Under the pieces are notes generated by a model. It was not told the origin of the DNA. It worked only from the letters and a program-made list of their open reading frames with translations, and ran no database searches. From Falciphora oryzae (Eukaryota; Ascomycota; Sordariomycetes; Magnaporthales; Magnaporthaceae): a stretch of DNA of 46,669 bases. Position 1 is the stretch's first letter. Each line of letters starts with the position of its first letter. Shown one piece after another: positions 9,403 through 20,910 of this stretch. The position numbers and the translations under genes are program-made. The stretch lies in NCBI GenBank assembly GCA_000733355.1, contig JNVV01000071.1, positions 29,061-75,729 of the forward strand, in the 5' to 3' direction.

Positions 9403-10201
9403 GTGTTTCGCGCGAACGTGCACAAAAAGGCCTCGAACTACCCCGAAGTCCCACGTGACGAACCCACAAAAGGAAGCCCCACAGACAACAACCCTTATCA
9501 ACTATCGACGAACCCACAAACCTGCATCGAAGGAAAAAGCCACTCGTTAGGCTTGCATTACGGGGTCTCTTCCCCGAACCGTGCCCGCACCCCTAGATTG
9601 GTCACCTAGGAGGCGTGCGTGCACGTGGGAAACAAAAGAACAAACAAGCACGAGGATAAACCGGACTGGTCCACCGGGATAAGCTGCACCGATATCGAAG
9701 CGAGGTTAAACCGAAGATACCAATTCCGATAAAAGAGATAACGCCTGATAACAGAGTGGGACGGACAGAAGATGGCATTCAACGAAGGGAACAAAGGGTA
9801 CGCCGCGACGAGGCGGCGGGCTCTATGCAGGAGACAAGGGGCTAGCTAGCGAGCCCCGGCTTGGATGGAGTGGAACCCACTGGATTTGGACCTCGTTAAT
9901 AGGCACGCTCGTGGTCGTGCAGGGTGCACGCTCGTGTTCGTGCTTGTTTGATTACTAATGTTCTTAGATAGTTACAAGGAACTAGCACACGAAGCAGACT
10001 CGCAGCGAAGTTGTTGATAGGAGAGTTTCACCCGACCTTATTCAACGATCTGTCGGATCGGAGGCACGGTTTGTATCCTACTAGCTACCCCGAACAGAAG
10101 ATACTCCCTATGGCCTATAGAGGTCGAACAGGGTAAATAAATCTATATATAAAAAATATAAAATAAAATTAATTTTAAAATTAATATTTAATTAATTTCC
10201 T
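9403..10201. other. Intergenic region, no gene seen
   Basis: No family or splice-supported frame is visible. The left part has moderate GC. From about 10140 the sequence becomes strongly AT-rich (poly-A/T runs), into which the hairpin MITE has inserted. Confidence 0.5.
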
Positions 10202-10203
10202 TA

Positions 10204-10631
10204 ACGTGGTTCACAAGCGAGTGAGACACACAAGCGAGTGAGACACTTCAAAATCCCATATTAAACTCCGCTTTCTTCCGATTATATAACTCGCTCAATT
10301 TAAGGCTAAATTCCACCAAAATTGAAGCAATTATATTTAATTTTATATCGATTATAATTTGAATTTTCCGCATTTTTATTATTACTCCTTTTAGGTTAGT
10401 TTGTAACACTGTGTAATACACTGTATACATTTTCTAAATTAACCTAAAAGAGTAATAATAAAAATGCGGAAAATTCAAATTATAATTTTTATAAAGTTAA
10501 ATATAACTGTTTCAATTTTGGTGGAATTTAGCCTTAAATTGAGCGAGTTATTTAATCGAAAAAATACGGGTTTATAGTGCGTTTTTTTATATCTCACTCG
10601 CTTGTGTGTCTCACTCACTTGTGAACCACGT
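10204..10631. mobile_element. Hairpin MITE, copy 1 (TA target duplication)
   Basis: A 428-bp foldback element. It opens ACGTGGTTCACAAGCGAGTG and closes with the complement (CACTTGTGAACCACGT), flanked by TA at 10202-10203 and 10632-10633. Two arms of nearly 190 bp are imperfect reverse complements around a short centre near 10400-10430. Copy 2 (31892-32729) shares the outer ACGTGGTTCA and the inner CACTTCAAAATCCCATA block. TA duplication suggests mobilisation by a Tc1/mariner-type transposase. It encodes nothing. Confidence 0.85.
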
Positions 10632-10633
10632 TA

Positions 10634-10993
10634 TTTAAATTGATATTTTTGTTAAAAATTCTTTGTTAAAATTTTAATTGTAAAATTAATAAATTGGCTA
10701 TATTATAACTTTTTAATAATAACATTTATAAGCAATTTTCAATTTTAATTTAAAATCGTAAAATATTAATAAACCGGAAAAAACCGTTAATACGAAAAAA
10801 AAAACAAATTACGAAAATTAAATGATTTTAATATTTATTATATTATAAAAGCACTATGTATTAATATATAGTTATTTTATTTAATAAATAATTAAAATGT
10901 AACTACAATAGTCACCGTAGTTAGTCAATAGTTAGATAGTCATAGTCATAGTCACCCTAGTAACTACGATAGTTAGTTATATTCACGGCCGTG
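10634..10993. other. AT-rich sequence with short tandem motifs
   Basis: Very AT-rich to about 10870, then repeated variants of ATAGTCATAGTCAC and GTAACTACGATAGTTAG. No gene. The right edge may border the Tc1-type transposon. Confidence 0.5.
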
Positions 10994-11167
10994 ACTATAA
11001 CTTTTGACTAAATTCCGAACCCTGGGCAGGTTGCCGGCCCCCATTGCTACCGCGTTTGCGAAAATCGGTAGTTCCTCTATCAGCCCAGATTCGCGCGAAA
11101 AGAGTCAATTTTGCGCATTAAGCCCTGGCGAGGTGGCCCACCGAGGACGATTGGGTAGGAACCGGAG

Positions 11168-11443
11168 TGTAAGGAGGCCCGTCGCGATAGAAAAGGTCGC
11201 CACAAAGGAAAGTCTCAGCCTCCTGGTGGGGCTGCGTCCTGTAGAGGCCTGAGGCACCTAAGCACGTAACGGGGCCCAAGGGGCTATGCTACTTAGGCAG
11301 CTTGGTTGAAGCAATCCGGCGATTGCTACAACCAAGCTAAAGTTGTCGTATTTACCCTATAGCAATATAGGATTTTTACCCCCTAATTACCGTTTAATAT
11401 TATCGTAATCACCTCGTATAAGCTTTCGGTTTACCCCGTGACA
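11168..11443 (+). repeat. 5' LTR of the gypsy element
   Basis: TGTAAGGAGG...CCCCGTGACA, 276 bp, TG...CA ends. It matches the 3' LTR at 20255-20530 and, in reverse, 30282-30560. Differences from the 3' LTR are mostly C/T and G/A. Confidence 0.95.
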
Positions 11444-11499
11444 TTTTTTAGCTTTTACACCCTTTTTGGGAGTACGAACCGATTACTATGGTCCAAAAC

Positions 11500-13290
11500 G
11501 GTTAATCGGACGCGACACCCGGAAAGCGAGCCCCGACGGGGTTACGCCCTCTGGTAACAACGGCAATAAAGCCTACAACGCGCTTATAAACGGCCCGTTG
11601 TAAGCCGGTACCCCCGCCCGCCAAAACCGTATCCAACTAACTCAAGCAAAACCTACGAAACCTTATACAGGAAAAGGGTAGCGGCGCCTTCCGCGACTTC
11701 CTAAATCGCGTTAGCCGCTATTTGCAAAAGCGAACCCGACCCGTTAGTCGGGCTTCCGCCCTTACCGACGACCCCGATCTCGAAAAAAACGTTAATTACG
11801 TACACGAAAACCGACGTAACCTCGTTGGTCGTCGTAAAAAGGAGCCCCCGCGCAAAAGATATGGTCTCTTAAAACCCAAGCATAAGGAAAAACGGTATTA
11901 AAAACACTAATAAAAGAAGTTAACGATGCGAAAAGCCCGATTTCCAAAGCGCGACGAACCCCGATCCCGTAACCTTTCCAGCTATAAATTTAAGGATATT
12001 TCCCGCAACTTACGATCTTTTTATTACACGTACCGTATAAGGTCGGACCAATCGCGCGCTTTAATTTAACGTTCCAAATCCCCCGGACCGGACGACCGCC
12101 GCCTTATAAAGAAATACCGCAACGGAAGCACGGCCTAAATAATAGAACTTTTTTAAAAGGTCCTATTATCCAAATCCCGAAATCACGCCCCTATACCGCG
12201 TTATAACAAACCCCTAAAATATAGCGTTAATACTTTTAAAACTAACGCCGCCCTTTCGGAGGTAAGGAATTAGGTCCAAGGCATTAAGGAAAGGAACGCG
12301 CTATACGCTAGCGCCTTTAATTAGGTGCAAATAACTTAGGCAATGTTTTCGTTATATTACGAAATAGCCGCTAATTGGAGGATTTACGCCGAAAGGCTAT
12401 ACGGTTTAATTAAATCCCATTAGTGGCTATAGACGGATTTTATCGATTATTTCGAAAAAGGACGAATCGACCCGACCATTTAAATCTACTATAATTGGAT
12501 TAGTTACAAATAGTTGCACTAAGGTTACTAAAAATCCCCAATATCGTTCTTTACCAAATGGCAAATATTAGCAGAAAAAATTAAATTTAAAGCTTCGTAA
12601 ACGGACCTTTAGCAGCTATTTCGCCTATCGAAAAAGTTTTTTTTTTATTTGCAAAATTAATTACAGGATAAACTGGTAGGGTAGCCGACGCGCAAACCAA
12701 TTGGGATACCCCTAAGGACGTTACTAACGCAGCCGAAAGGAAATGGGCTGTTAAAAAGGGCAAGCTTTCTGGTAGAACGTTCGAGCATCGCTAATCCCAA
12801 AAGCCTTATAAAAACCAGCGCTTTTCGGGATACCATTCCCGAGGAAAGTACGGACGCAAAGGACGGTTTAACCGGCAAAATGACCGCCGGCCTAACGGCC
12901 GCGATGATTCGCGCCGTTCCGATTTCAAACGGCAGGATTTCCGCCGTTATGAAAAGAGGTTGGGAGACCAGCGGTTCCTTAAATCTAGTACGCTTTAAGC
13001 AAAGGAGCTATCGAGCTACGACGGTAAAGTTAAGCGAATGGATTACCCGGGACCGAAACTTAGGATATATTACAATTATGGAAAAACGGGTCATTGGGCC
13101 GCTAATTGCCCCGTTAAACCTAAAAAGGTAAAGGCAATCGACGCCTAGTACCCCGAAGACGACGAATTTGATTACGACCGTAGGAGTAACGGCAGCGGCG
13201 AAAACGAGCATGCCCTAGTTCTAAACGACCGTTATTATGCCCAAATAGAGTATAACGATAAGTTGGGAAACGAAGACAGCCGCTAAACGA
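11500..13290 (+). pseudogene. Gypsy gag with zinc knuckle
   Basis: No long open frame survives, but the plus strand keeps capsid-like stretches and a zinc knuckle at 13068-13109 reading YYNYGKTGHWAANC. The family pattern is C-x2-C-x4-H-x4-C, so the first two cysteines have become tyrosine (TGT/TGC to TAT/TAC, a G-to-A change). The Lys-rich tail after it (PVKPKK) is typical. Gag would form the virus-like particle and bind the RNA. Confidence 0.75.
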
Positions 13291-13993
13291 CCCCTACCTT
13301 CGCGGTTTTAACATCTTTAACATAAAAGGCTATAGCCGTTTTTTTAGGACGGGTATAAACGTCCAAACGATAAAACGACAAGTTAAAATGCTAATAAACC
13401 TAAATATAAACGCCGTAGCGAATATAATAAGCTATAGGTTTATTAGGAAATTTAAATTTCCCGCGGCTTCCGAACTAATCCCCGAGCTTATTAAAATCTA
13501 AAGCGCATTTATTAAATGTTATAAGGCCTATTACATTACTTTAAAAGCCCAAAATCGGAAGGGCCAAAAGCGGACCATTACCGCGCTATTTTACGCTATC
13601 CGCAAAAATGCGGACGTATTAAATATTTTTATAAGGCATTTTACAATAGCCCAAAAAGGTATCAACCTTTTTAACGCTAACCAATCCTAGGAGTTTAGGA
13701 CGATACGCGTCCTTAACCTAAATAATTAGGCGGCCGCTGTTGCTTCGGGCTCACTAGTATACTAAATGCAGCTAATAAAGGCCGTTATCGGGTATATTAC
13801 GGTAACGCATTACCAATTTAATGCATACGAGCCTACGGTCCCTTTATTTAATAATAAAAACGAAAAAAAGCTGGCCGAACCCTTTAACCCGCGCTTCCAA
13901 ACCTATGCCGACGTGTTTTTAAGCTAACGGGCTAAAGCATTTCCACTATTAAAAAGAGCGGAACACGCTATCGAATTGGAAAAAGGGACCAAA
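13291..13993 (+). pseudogene. Gypsy protease region and start of RT
   Basis: In the gag-to-RT interval of the element the frame is full of stops. Near 13960 it reads HAIELEKGTK, the usual lead into the gypsy RT, where the solo LTR has inserted. I cannot point to an intact Asp-Thr/Ser-Gly protease site. Confidence 0.5.
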
Positions 13994-14501
13994 TGTAATA
14001 GACTGTGGCCCCCTAAGGGAAAGGGTCACGCCTGTAGGGAAAGGGGATCTCAGAGGTTCAGCGGCTTATCAGTGCGAGGCTCGACAAGTGTATAATGATG
14101 GTGAAGAAATAGAAAAACGATTGCTTGCCCTCCAAACCCCCTTTACAGGAGGTCCTTCGGGCCCTTCTTATACACAGTCCTTCGGCTGCCGTCGGCCTGC
14201 CGTCGGCATGCCTTCTTCCCCGCGGCGCCCGTACGGGTCTGGATATGCTCCGTCCCGAATCAACGCTTCGGGGTTTAGATGTGTCATGTAGGGATCCCTC
14301 TATACTAGCGTGTCACAACCCCTTGGATCTGACTCTCCTAAAACAGCACGTCGCATGCGCCACCCTATTGGCTGGCGGATATCGTGCTTGCGGTCGCGTT
14401 GGGTTGGCGGGTGCTAATCGCCAAAGCCGTTGGCGGGCGAGGGCGTGAGCGTGGCTGGCTGATATCGCGCCCGCGGGCGCGTTGGGTCGGCGGGTGTTAC
14501 A
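13994..14501 (+). mobile_element. Solo LTR nested in the gypsy pol gene
   Basis: A 508-bp insertion starts TGTAATAGAC and ends GGGTGTTACA (TG...CA, with TGTAA/TTACA terminal inverted repeat). It is flanked by the 5-bp duplication CCAAA (13989-13993 and 14502-14506). Removing it restores the RT reading ELEKGTKP...LYPTSEKQI. It is a solo LTR of a second LTR family, also seen at about 2750-3417. Its GC content is higher than that of its host, so it may have arrived after the main RIP episode. Confidence 0.9.
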
Positions 14502-15310
14502 CCAAACCCCTAGTAGGCGCCTTGTACCCAACTTCGGAAAAGCAAATAATAGCGTTAAAAGAATACCTTTAAAAGAACCTGGCTTTAGGAAAAGTTAACC
14601 CCTTCGAGGCCGACGTAGGATCCCCCGTGCTGTTCGTCTCTAAAAAAGGACGGCACGTTGCGTTTATGCGTTAATTACCGCGCCCTTAACCGAATCACTC
14701 GCAAAAACCGATATCTTTTACCGTTTATTTCTAATTTGATGGACAGGTTGGCAAAAGCGAGGTGGTTTTCCAAATTGGATTTAAAGGACGCATACCATCG
14801 CATCCGGATTAGAAAGCAAAATTAGTGGAAAACAGCCTTCCGTACTAAATACGGGCTGTTTGAATATACTATTATGCCTTTCGGATTAACTAACGCCCCG
14901 TTAACGTTCCAAGCCTATATGCATTAAGCGCTGGCAAAGCTAATAAACCACATTTACGTAGTATATTTTAACGATATCATCGTATTTTCCCAAATTGAGG
15001 AGAAGTACGAGATGCATGTGAAGCAAATCCTAAAACGATTCCGGCTATACGAGCTATACGTAAAGCAATTTAAATGCGAGTTTTTCTAAAACCACGTTAA
15101 GTTCCTGGGCTTCCGGGTTTCTAAAGAAGGCATTTCCATAAACCCTAATCGCATAAAGGCCATTTAGGAGTGGCAACCACCCAAATCCTATAAAGATATC
15201 CAAATGTTCTTAGGTTTCGCTAACTTTTACTGCAAATTTATCCCCGGCTATTCGCGCGTAGTCGTATTTATAACCGAGCTGCTTAAAGGTAGCTAAAACG
15301 GCAAAAAGAA
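14502..15310 (+). pseudogene. Gypsy reverse transcriptase
   Basis: Landmarks in order: [79 protein letters not shown] and KFLGFRVS. A one-base insertion near 14650 (in the A run) shifts the frame before LRLCVNYR. The Y-x-D-D box reads YFND at 14964-14975, so the first catalytic Asp is Asn (GAC to AAC). TAA/TAG codons replace Gln or Trp. The RT copies genomic RNA during transposition in a live element. Confidence 0.9.
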
Positions 15311-15314
15311 GGGA

Positions 15315-15884
15315 ATGTTTAACTGGCCGCCGTCGGCAGCTAGGGCATTTGAAGAGCTAAAAGAAGCCTTTAGGAACGCTACCATCCTAAAACATTGGAA
15401 CCCAACTAAAGAAATACGAGCGGAAATAAACGCTTTTACGAAAGCCATTTCTAGCATTTTATCGCAATTAACAGATGGCAAATGGCACCTTATGGCCTTT
15501 TATTCCCGCAAACTGACCGACGCGGAGCAGAAATGGGCTACGGGCCAATAAAAGCTGCTAGCGATTATCGAATCGTTGGAGCATTAGCGATAGTATTTGG
15601 AAGGAGCTTCCAAAGTGTTTACAGTACTAACGGACTACCAAACCCTAAAAGAAGTAATCCAAGCACCCGCAAAAGACCTCCGCGGGAAGCTGGCACGCTA
15701 GGTGTATAGGCTATCGCAATTTAACTTTAATATTGAACATAAAGCAGGCAAAACCAACCCCGCTGATGGTTTATCCAAAAAGCCAAATTACATAAGGGGA
15801 AAAATCATATACGAAAACGTCGTCCCGTTTTTAGCGGCTAAATTAAACTTACTGCCGCACTTGCTAAATAAATTGACCCAATAA
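15315..15884 (+). pseudogene. Gypsy RNase H
   Basis: Continues from RT: MFNWPPSAARAFEELKEAF, ILKHWNPTKEIRAEINAF, then LMAFYSRKLTDAEQKW, then NFNIEHKAGKTNPADGLSK, the typical tail of the gypsy RNase H. Stops after ATGQ and near 15585 are TAA/TAG at expected Gln/Trp codons. The first Asp of the nuclease (normally DAS) reads NAF here, another G-to-A change. Confidence 0.85.
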
Positions 15885-16539
15885 ATAGTTATACTAATAA
15901 TCTAAAAGAACTATCCAAATGTTATAAAGCAATATATGCAAACTGCAAAAAAGATTCCGATTTGGGTTCGCGACCTAAAGAAAAGGCAACGCGCCCGCTT
16001 AAAAGGGAGTAATTATCGCGTCGACCCTTTAAATTATCTTACCCGAATCGATACCCTTATAAAAGGGAAAAACGAAAAACAAATGCCGTTAAAGCTTCGC
16101 TTAAAACGGGCACGTTCGAAAATCGCCGAAAGTAACTAGTTTTTACGGCCTGGGCTGCAAATAGCTATGCAAATCTTTATCGCAACCCTTATTCGCAATA
16201 AAAAACGAAAGTGGCAAACAGAGCCTGGCCTAAAAGGTAACCCAAAAAGGTCCGCGACGGCTTAGCCCCGGGCAAAAAAAAACTGTTAGTAAAGGAGCTT
16301 AAAGCTAAGAGCGTTATTTATAACTAATTGCTCTTTCGCCCTGTTATTATCGAACTAATAAAAAACGAAACGGCCAAAGCCGATGAACCAGGCCGAGCAA
16401 CATACCAATTAATTAAGCAGTTGCAAACGCAAAACTAAAAAATTATCGCATTACGTGCTTTGGTAAAAGACAACGCCGGGATCCAAAGAAATCAACCCGC
16501 TAGGACAAACGTGGCCGCCTAAAAAGGCAATACCGCGAA

Positions 16540-16885
16540 AAGACGCGATGCCGTAGGAAGCGATGCCGCTAAAAGCGATGCCATACAAAAACATAATGCC
16601 GTATAAAGACACGATACCGCGCAGGGTCGCGATACCGCTAAAAGCGATGCCATGCAGAGACATGATGCCGTGTAAAGATACGATGCCGCTAAAAGCGATG
16701 CTATATAAAGATATAATACCGTGCAGAGATACAATGCCGCGCAAGGTCGCGATACCGCTAAAAGCGATACCGCGCGGAGACGCGATGCTACCGAAGAAAG
16801 TGATACCACGCGAAGCCGTAATACCGCTAAAAGCGATACCGCTGGAAGGAGCGATACCGCCTAAGGAAGCGATAAGGCCAAAAAA
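16540..16885 (+). repeat. Tandem hexapeptide-coding repeat in gypsy pol
   Basis: About 340 bp of 18- and 36-bp repeats built on GCGATACCGCTAAAAGCGAT variants sit between RNase H and integrase. In the pol frame they read an Asp-Thr/Ala-x-x-Ser/Arg-type repeat (RDTAKSDAMQRHDAV). The few stops are Gln codons turned to TAA. It looks like an expanded, disordered linker specific to this element. Confidence 0.75.
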
Positions 16886-16899
16886 GGCCGAACCACCTA

Positions 16900-18010
16900 T
16901 AAAGGATACTATATAAACGAAAACGGAATCCTGGATTTCCGGGAACGTTTGGTAATACCTGCATAAGGAGCGCTAAGAGCCCAGATAATGGCCTAGCACT
17001 ACGACGACCCCCGAACCGGACACTTTGGAATTTATAAAACAATGGAACTTATTAAACGCAAATTCCATTAAAAAAACCTGGATAAAAATATCGTAGCTTA
17101 CGTTAAATCGTGCCAAGCATGCTAAAAAGCTAAAGTGTTTAAATACAAACCCTATAGCGAATTGCAACCATTCCCATTACCGGAGCATCCGTTCTAAGAA
17201 ATTAGTTTGGACTTTATTACAAAGCTACCCGAATACCCAATTTTTATAAAACAAACGTATAATGCCGTGTTTGTAGTAATTAACCGCTTTATTAAATACG
17301 CCAAATTTATCCCAATGCGCAAAACCATTTCGGCGCTTGTATTGGCCTAAATGCTATAGCAACACGTCGAATGCCAATTCGGCACCCCGGAGGGTATCGT
17401 TAGCGACAAAAATTCGCTATTAACAAGCTACTTTTAGGCGAAGTACTGAAAAGCTTTGCACTTAGCCCGACGGCTATCCACGGCGTTTTATCCTCAAACC
17501 GATGGCCAAACAAAACGCACCCACTAGATACTAACGCATTATTTGCGGACGTCTATTAACCGAAAAAAGTACAGTTAGGCAATAATGTTATATCAAGCCA
17601 AATTTGCGTATAACAACGCCAAATACGAAACCATTAGCGTTAATCCCTTTAAAGCATTGTATGGGTTTAACCTTCGCATATGCGAAATCGTAATTAATTT
17701 TAAAAAAACCAAAATCCAAAAAGTGCTAAAACGGTTATACCATATCCGCAAAATCCGAACCGATATACGGACCAACCATGCCCGTGCTATGGAAGCCCAA
17801 CGCCGGTATTATAACCAACGGAAATAACTTTAGGAGTATTAGAAGGGACAAGTCGTTAATTTGTTTATAAGAAACTTCCGGTTTAAAGCAGGAACCTGCA
17901 AGATGGCATTTATTTATATCCGGGTGCCTATTGTAAAAAGGGTCGGTAGCTTAGTATACGAAGTACGGCTACCGGAAAAATACAGCCGCTTATATAACGT
18001 TTTTTCCGTA
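16900..18010 (+). pseudogene. Gypsy integrase
   Basis: The N-terminal zinc-binding part reads H-YDDPRTGHFGIYKT...CQAC. The core follows: ISLDFITKLPE (first Asp), VSDKNSLLTSYF (second Asp) and PQTDGQTKRTH. The catalytic glutamate in the last motif (usually DGQTER) is lysine (codon 17513-17515, GAA to AAA). The C-terminal part runs through MLYQAKFAYNNAKYETI to YEVRLPEKYSRLYNVF. In a live element it inserts the DNA copy; here it is dead. Confidence 0.9.
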
Positions 18011-18079
18011 ACGTTATTAAAACCCTAAAACGATTCCCGTCCATAACCTCCTAATTTTACCTTCCCGGAGTTAAAAAAG

Positions 18080-18250
18080 GAAACGGAAAAATAAGAAATG
18101 GAAAATGTTATCGATATACGCGAGCAGGAAAAATCCCGATCTTTCCTAGTTAAATAGGCAAAATAGCTAATAGAATATAATACGTAAGAGCTAAAAAAAC
18201 ATTTGGAAAACGCACGCAAATTAGTTAATGCCTATTTAAAAAAAAACGCA
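18080..18250 (+). pseudogene. Gypsy C-terminal chromodomain
   Basis: After integrase the frame reads EMENVIDIREQEK, FLVKxAKxLIEYNTxELKKH and NARKLVNAY, where x marks TAG in place of the conserved Trp. This is the chromodomain pattern of chromoviruses, which ties the integrase to histone marks. All aromatic cage Trp codons seen are now stops. Confidence 0.75.
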
Positions 18251-20254
18251 AAACGTACCGCAAATGGAACGACCTTATCCCAATAAAATAAACCGAAAAA
18301 AAAGGAAAAAGCAATATTAACTAAAACTTACGACGCTTTTACTAACTAAAAGCCCGCCTTCCATTTGCATTATTTTTACCCGGTAAAGTTGAGCAACGAG
18401 GCGATATGCTTAAGCTAATCCTCCGCTTCCTCCTCCGTCGTACCATCGCTTACGAGGCCGGCGTCGGAAACTCCCCCCCAAAGACCCGTAAGGCCTAAAA
18501 GGCGGATCCGATACGCGGCCCCGGCTTATTCGAAATCGAAAAAATGCAAAAAGCGATTGGTATAATTTACGTAAATTAGTACCGAAATACGGTTCCGGAA
18601 GGCAGGCTGACCTAAATCGGCCAAACGCGCGTTAACCAAACCGAGCTCGCGAAGAAAAGAGATTCAAATATGCATATGCGGACGCTCGACAAAGTTCGAA
18701 TAACCGCCGGCGATACGCTTCTCGTACCGGATAGATACTAGCAAATCGCAAAAAGTTGGAAGGAAATAAAACGAATGCGTTAGCTCCCAAAAAACACCAA
18801 CTAATCAGGATACATTAGGGTTAAAACCGCCACGTTCGTAAAAATCCGTCCCCCGTTAATAGCTGAAAATAGCAAATTACAACGAACGTCGGGGTAAATA
18901 GTAACGGAAGTTCTATGCAAATTCTTTTATAAAAGTAGGTTATAAACGGCCCGGAAACGCAAAACTCCAATGGCCGGAAAAGGCAGCCCGCTACGTACCC
19001 ACTAAACTGCTTTTAACAAAATACGGTCCACGTTAAACGGGTATACGCGAAGCTTAAAAGGTTATATAAACTAAAAGCATAATAATATCGGACCGGAAAA
19101 AAAACTTACAAAAAACGATAAACCTAACCGCGCCGAACACACTAATAGCAGCGACCCGCTTTAAAAAAACAAACGGCACATACCAAATTATGCTCGTTAT
19201 ATTCGCCGCCCCGAAAAAAATCGGCAATATAGCAATTCCCGCAAAAAAATAAACGCCGGTTATCGTAAAAATCGAGCGGGCCGGTAATCGGTACGATTAT
19301 CGCTTAGCAACGGTCCTCCTCGGCAAAAAGCCGAAAAGCGAACAATTGCTTATCGTTAAAAAAATCCGTAAAATCGCATAACTTTCGAAAAAAACTAGCG
19401 GGATATATAAGCAGCTAAAACGTCAAATAAAGCCAAACCGGAGCTACTTTAGGAAAAGGAATAAAAGGTTGGAAATAAACGCGCACGCGTACGTTCGGAA
19501 CCGCAAACAAATTCCGAACTACCGTTTGCTTATTATCGGCGAAATCGAAAAGCTAACGCTAAACGACAGCGTTATCCTCGTAATCGTAAAACATAACCTA
19601 AAAAAGGTTAGCCTACGCCCGAAACGAGCGTATTGGGGGAAGGGACGAAAACGTACAAATAAACGTACGGTTAATAGCGAACGCCAATAACGAATACGCA
19701 CACGATAAAAATAGGGTCGCAAGCACGAATTAAATGAACGTTTAGCTACGCGAGCGCCAAAAAGCAAGGAAAAAAGGAGCGCGAACGCAGGATTAATACA
19801 AACAACGCTAAAACAAACGCAAACGAGCGAGCAAATTAAAATGTTCGCGCAAACCCAAACGCAAGCCAAAGCAAAAAAGGCAGGTTAAATAAAACAATAA
19901 CAAATTAAAAGGTTATTATTATTAAGGAAAGGAAAAAGTAAAAGGTCGCCAAACCGGAAAGAAATTGGATACCTACCGGGCCAGCCGCACCTGCCGCCGC
20001 CGTAGCCGGGACCCACCGGACCCCCGCACCTGCCGTTACGCAAACCCCACCGGAAATCACTAGGGATTCGCTACAGCCTTAAAAATAAAGCTATTTAAAA
20101 CTTACGCTACGCTAAACTCGATATTTCCGGTTAAATTGCCACTTCCACCGATAACCCAATTACAAAACAACAAATCGAAGCTGTTTAAAAAAAGCACCAC
20201 TATATCCCTATCAATAGGCGCTGCCGAAACGTTAGCGCTTTAAAAGGGGGATAG
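18251..20254 (+). other. 3' region of the gypsy element between chromodomain and LTR
   Basis: About 2 kb with no recognised retroelement domain, present also in the inverted copy (30561-33681). It includes a Lys/Arg-rich open stretch (19469-19690) and a Pro/Ala-rich stretch near 19980-20060 (TGPAAPAAAVAGTHRTP), which in the inverted copy holds an extra repeat of the same Pro/Ala unit. It may be the remains of an extra gene or a long 3' leader. Confidence 0.5.
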
Positions 20255-20530
20255 TATAAAAAGGCCCGTCGCGATAAAGAGGGTCGCCACAAAGGAGAGT
20301 CTCAGCCTCCTGGTAAGGCTGCGTCCTGTGGAGGCCTGAGGCACCCAAGCACGTAACGGGGCCCAAAGGGCCATGCTATTTAGGCAGTTTGGTTAAGGCA
20401 ATCCGGCGATTGCTACAACTAAACTAAAGTTGTCGTATTTACCCTATAGCAATATAGGACTTTTACCCCCTAATTACCGTCTAGTATTATCGTGATCACC
20501 TCGTACAAGCCTTCGGCTTACCCCGTGACA
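20255..20530 (+). repeat. 3' LTR of the gypsy element
   Basis: 276 bp, starting TATAAAAAGG (TGT mutated to TAT) and ending CCCCGTGACA, followed by the CGGAG duplication. Confidence 0.95.
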
Positions 20531-20535
20531 CGGAG

Positions 20536-20910
20536 GGTACAGTCCTATCTTTTAATCTAACGAGGTTTGGTATTATAACCGACTTTTACGGGGCCAACGA
20601 TATATAACCGTGCACGCACGCGAGGATCCGGCCGCCTTTGCCTTGTTGCGAAAAAGAAAAAGGCCACGGGTTCATATTCTGGAGTTCGTTTGCTGGGCGA
20701 ATTAAAGGGCCGTGCTACTTCTGGCCTAACAAAACGTCTATTAACGCCCCCAAGTACTGCAGGCATATAATTCCGCTGGTTTTTGACTGGCTGGAAACTA
20801 AAAGGCGTCCACGCCTGTATTTTCAACAAGACAACGCTCCGTCACACCGCTCACGGATGACAAAGAACTGGCTTAAAGACCTCGAGATCCTTTACCTACT
20901 CTGGCCTCCT
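20536..20910 (+). pseudogene. Tc1-type transposase, middle part
   Basis: The plus strand reads KGHGFIFWSSFAGRIKGPC, then LYFQQDNAPSHRSRMTKNWL with the second catalytic Asp (QDNAPSH), then LYLLWPP where the retroposon has inserted. It continues at 22109. The upstream part lies left of the gypsy insertion and is too decayed to follow. The transposase would cut and paste the element at TA sites. Confidence 0.85.
20896..20910 (+). repeat. Target duplication of retroposon copy 1, left
   Basis: CTACTCTGGCCTCCT is repeated at 22109-22123. The first two bases could instead belong to the (CT)n tail at the right copy, so the duplication is 13-15 bp. Confidence 0.9.

Larger units (their letters stand above)
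11168..20530 (+). mobile_element. Complete Ty3/gypsy chromodomain retrotransposon, RIP-damaged
   Basis: The element is bounded by two 276-bp LTRs (11168-11443 and 20255-20530) and a perfect 5-bp target duplication CGGAG (11163-11167 and 20531-20535). In order it holds gag with a zinc knuckle, a protease region, RT, RNase H, a peptide-repeat spacer, integrase and a chromodomain, followed by about 2 kb before the 3' LTR. A 508-bp solo LTR sits between protease and RT. TAA/TAG stands for Gln and Trp at dozens of places and catalytic residues are changed, so it is dead. The chromodomain type integrates preferentially into marked chromatin, which fits a repeat-dense block. Confidence 0.95.

Noticed and set aside
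9260..9517. 85-codon minus-strand frame reading SAGIEPAPSEEDHLVLNH
   Set aside because: This is the well-known false peptide obtained by translating the complement of a tRNA-like sequence.
19519..19869. 116-codon minus-strand Cys/Phe-rich frame in the gypsy 3' region
   Set aside because: The inverted copy keeps only fragments of it (31102-31361). Hydrophobic composition follows from the A-rich plus strand, so coding is not supported.
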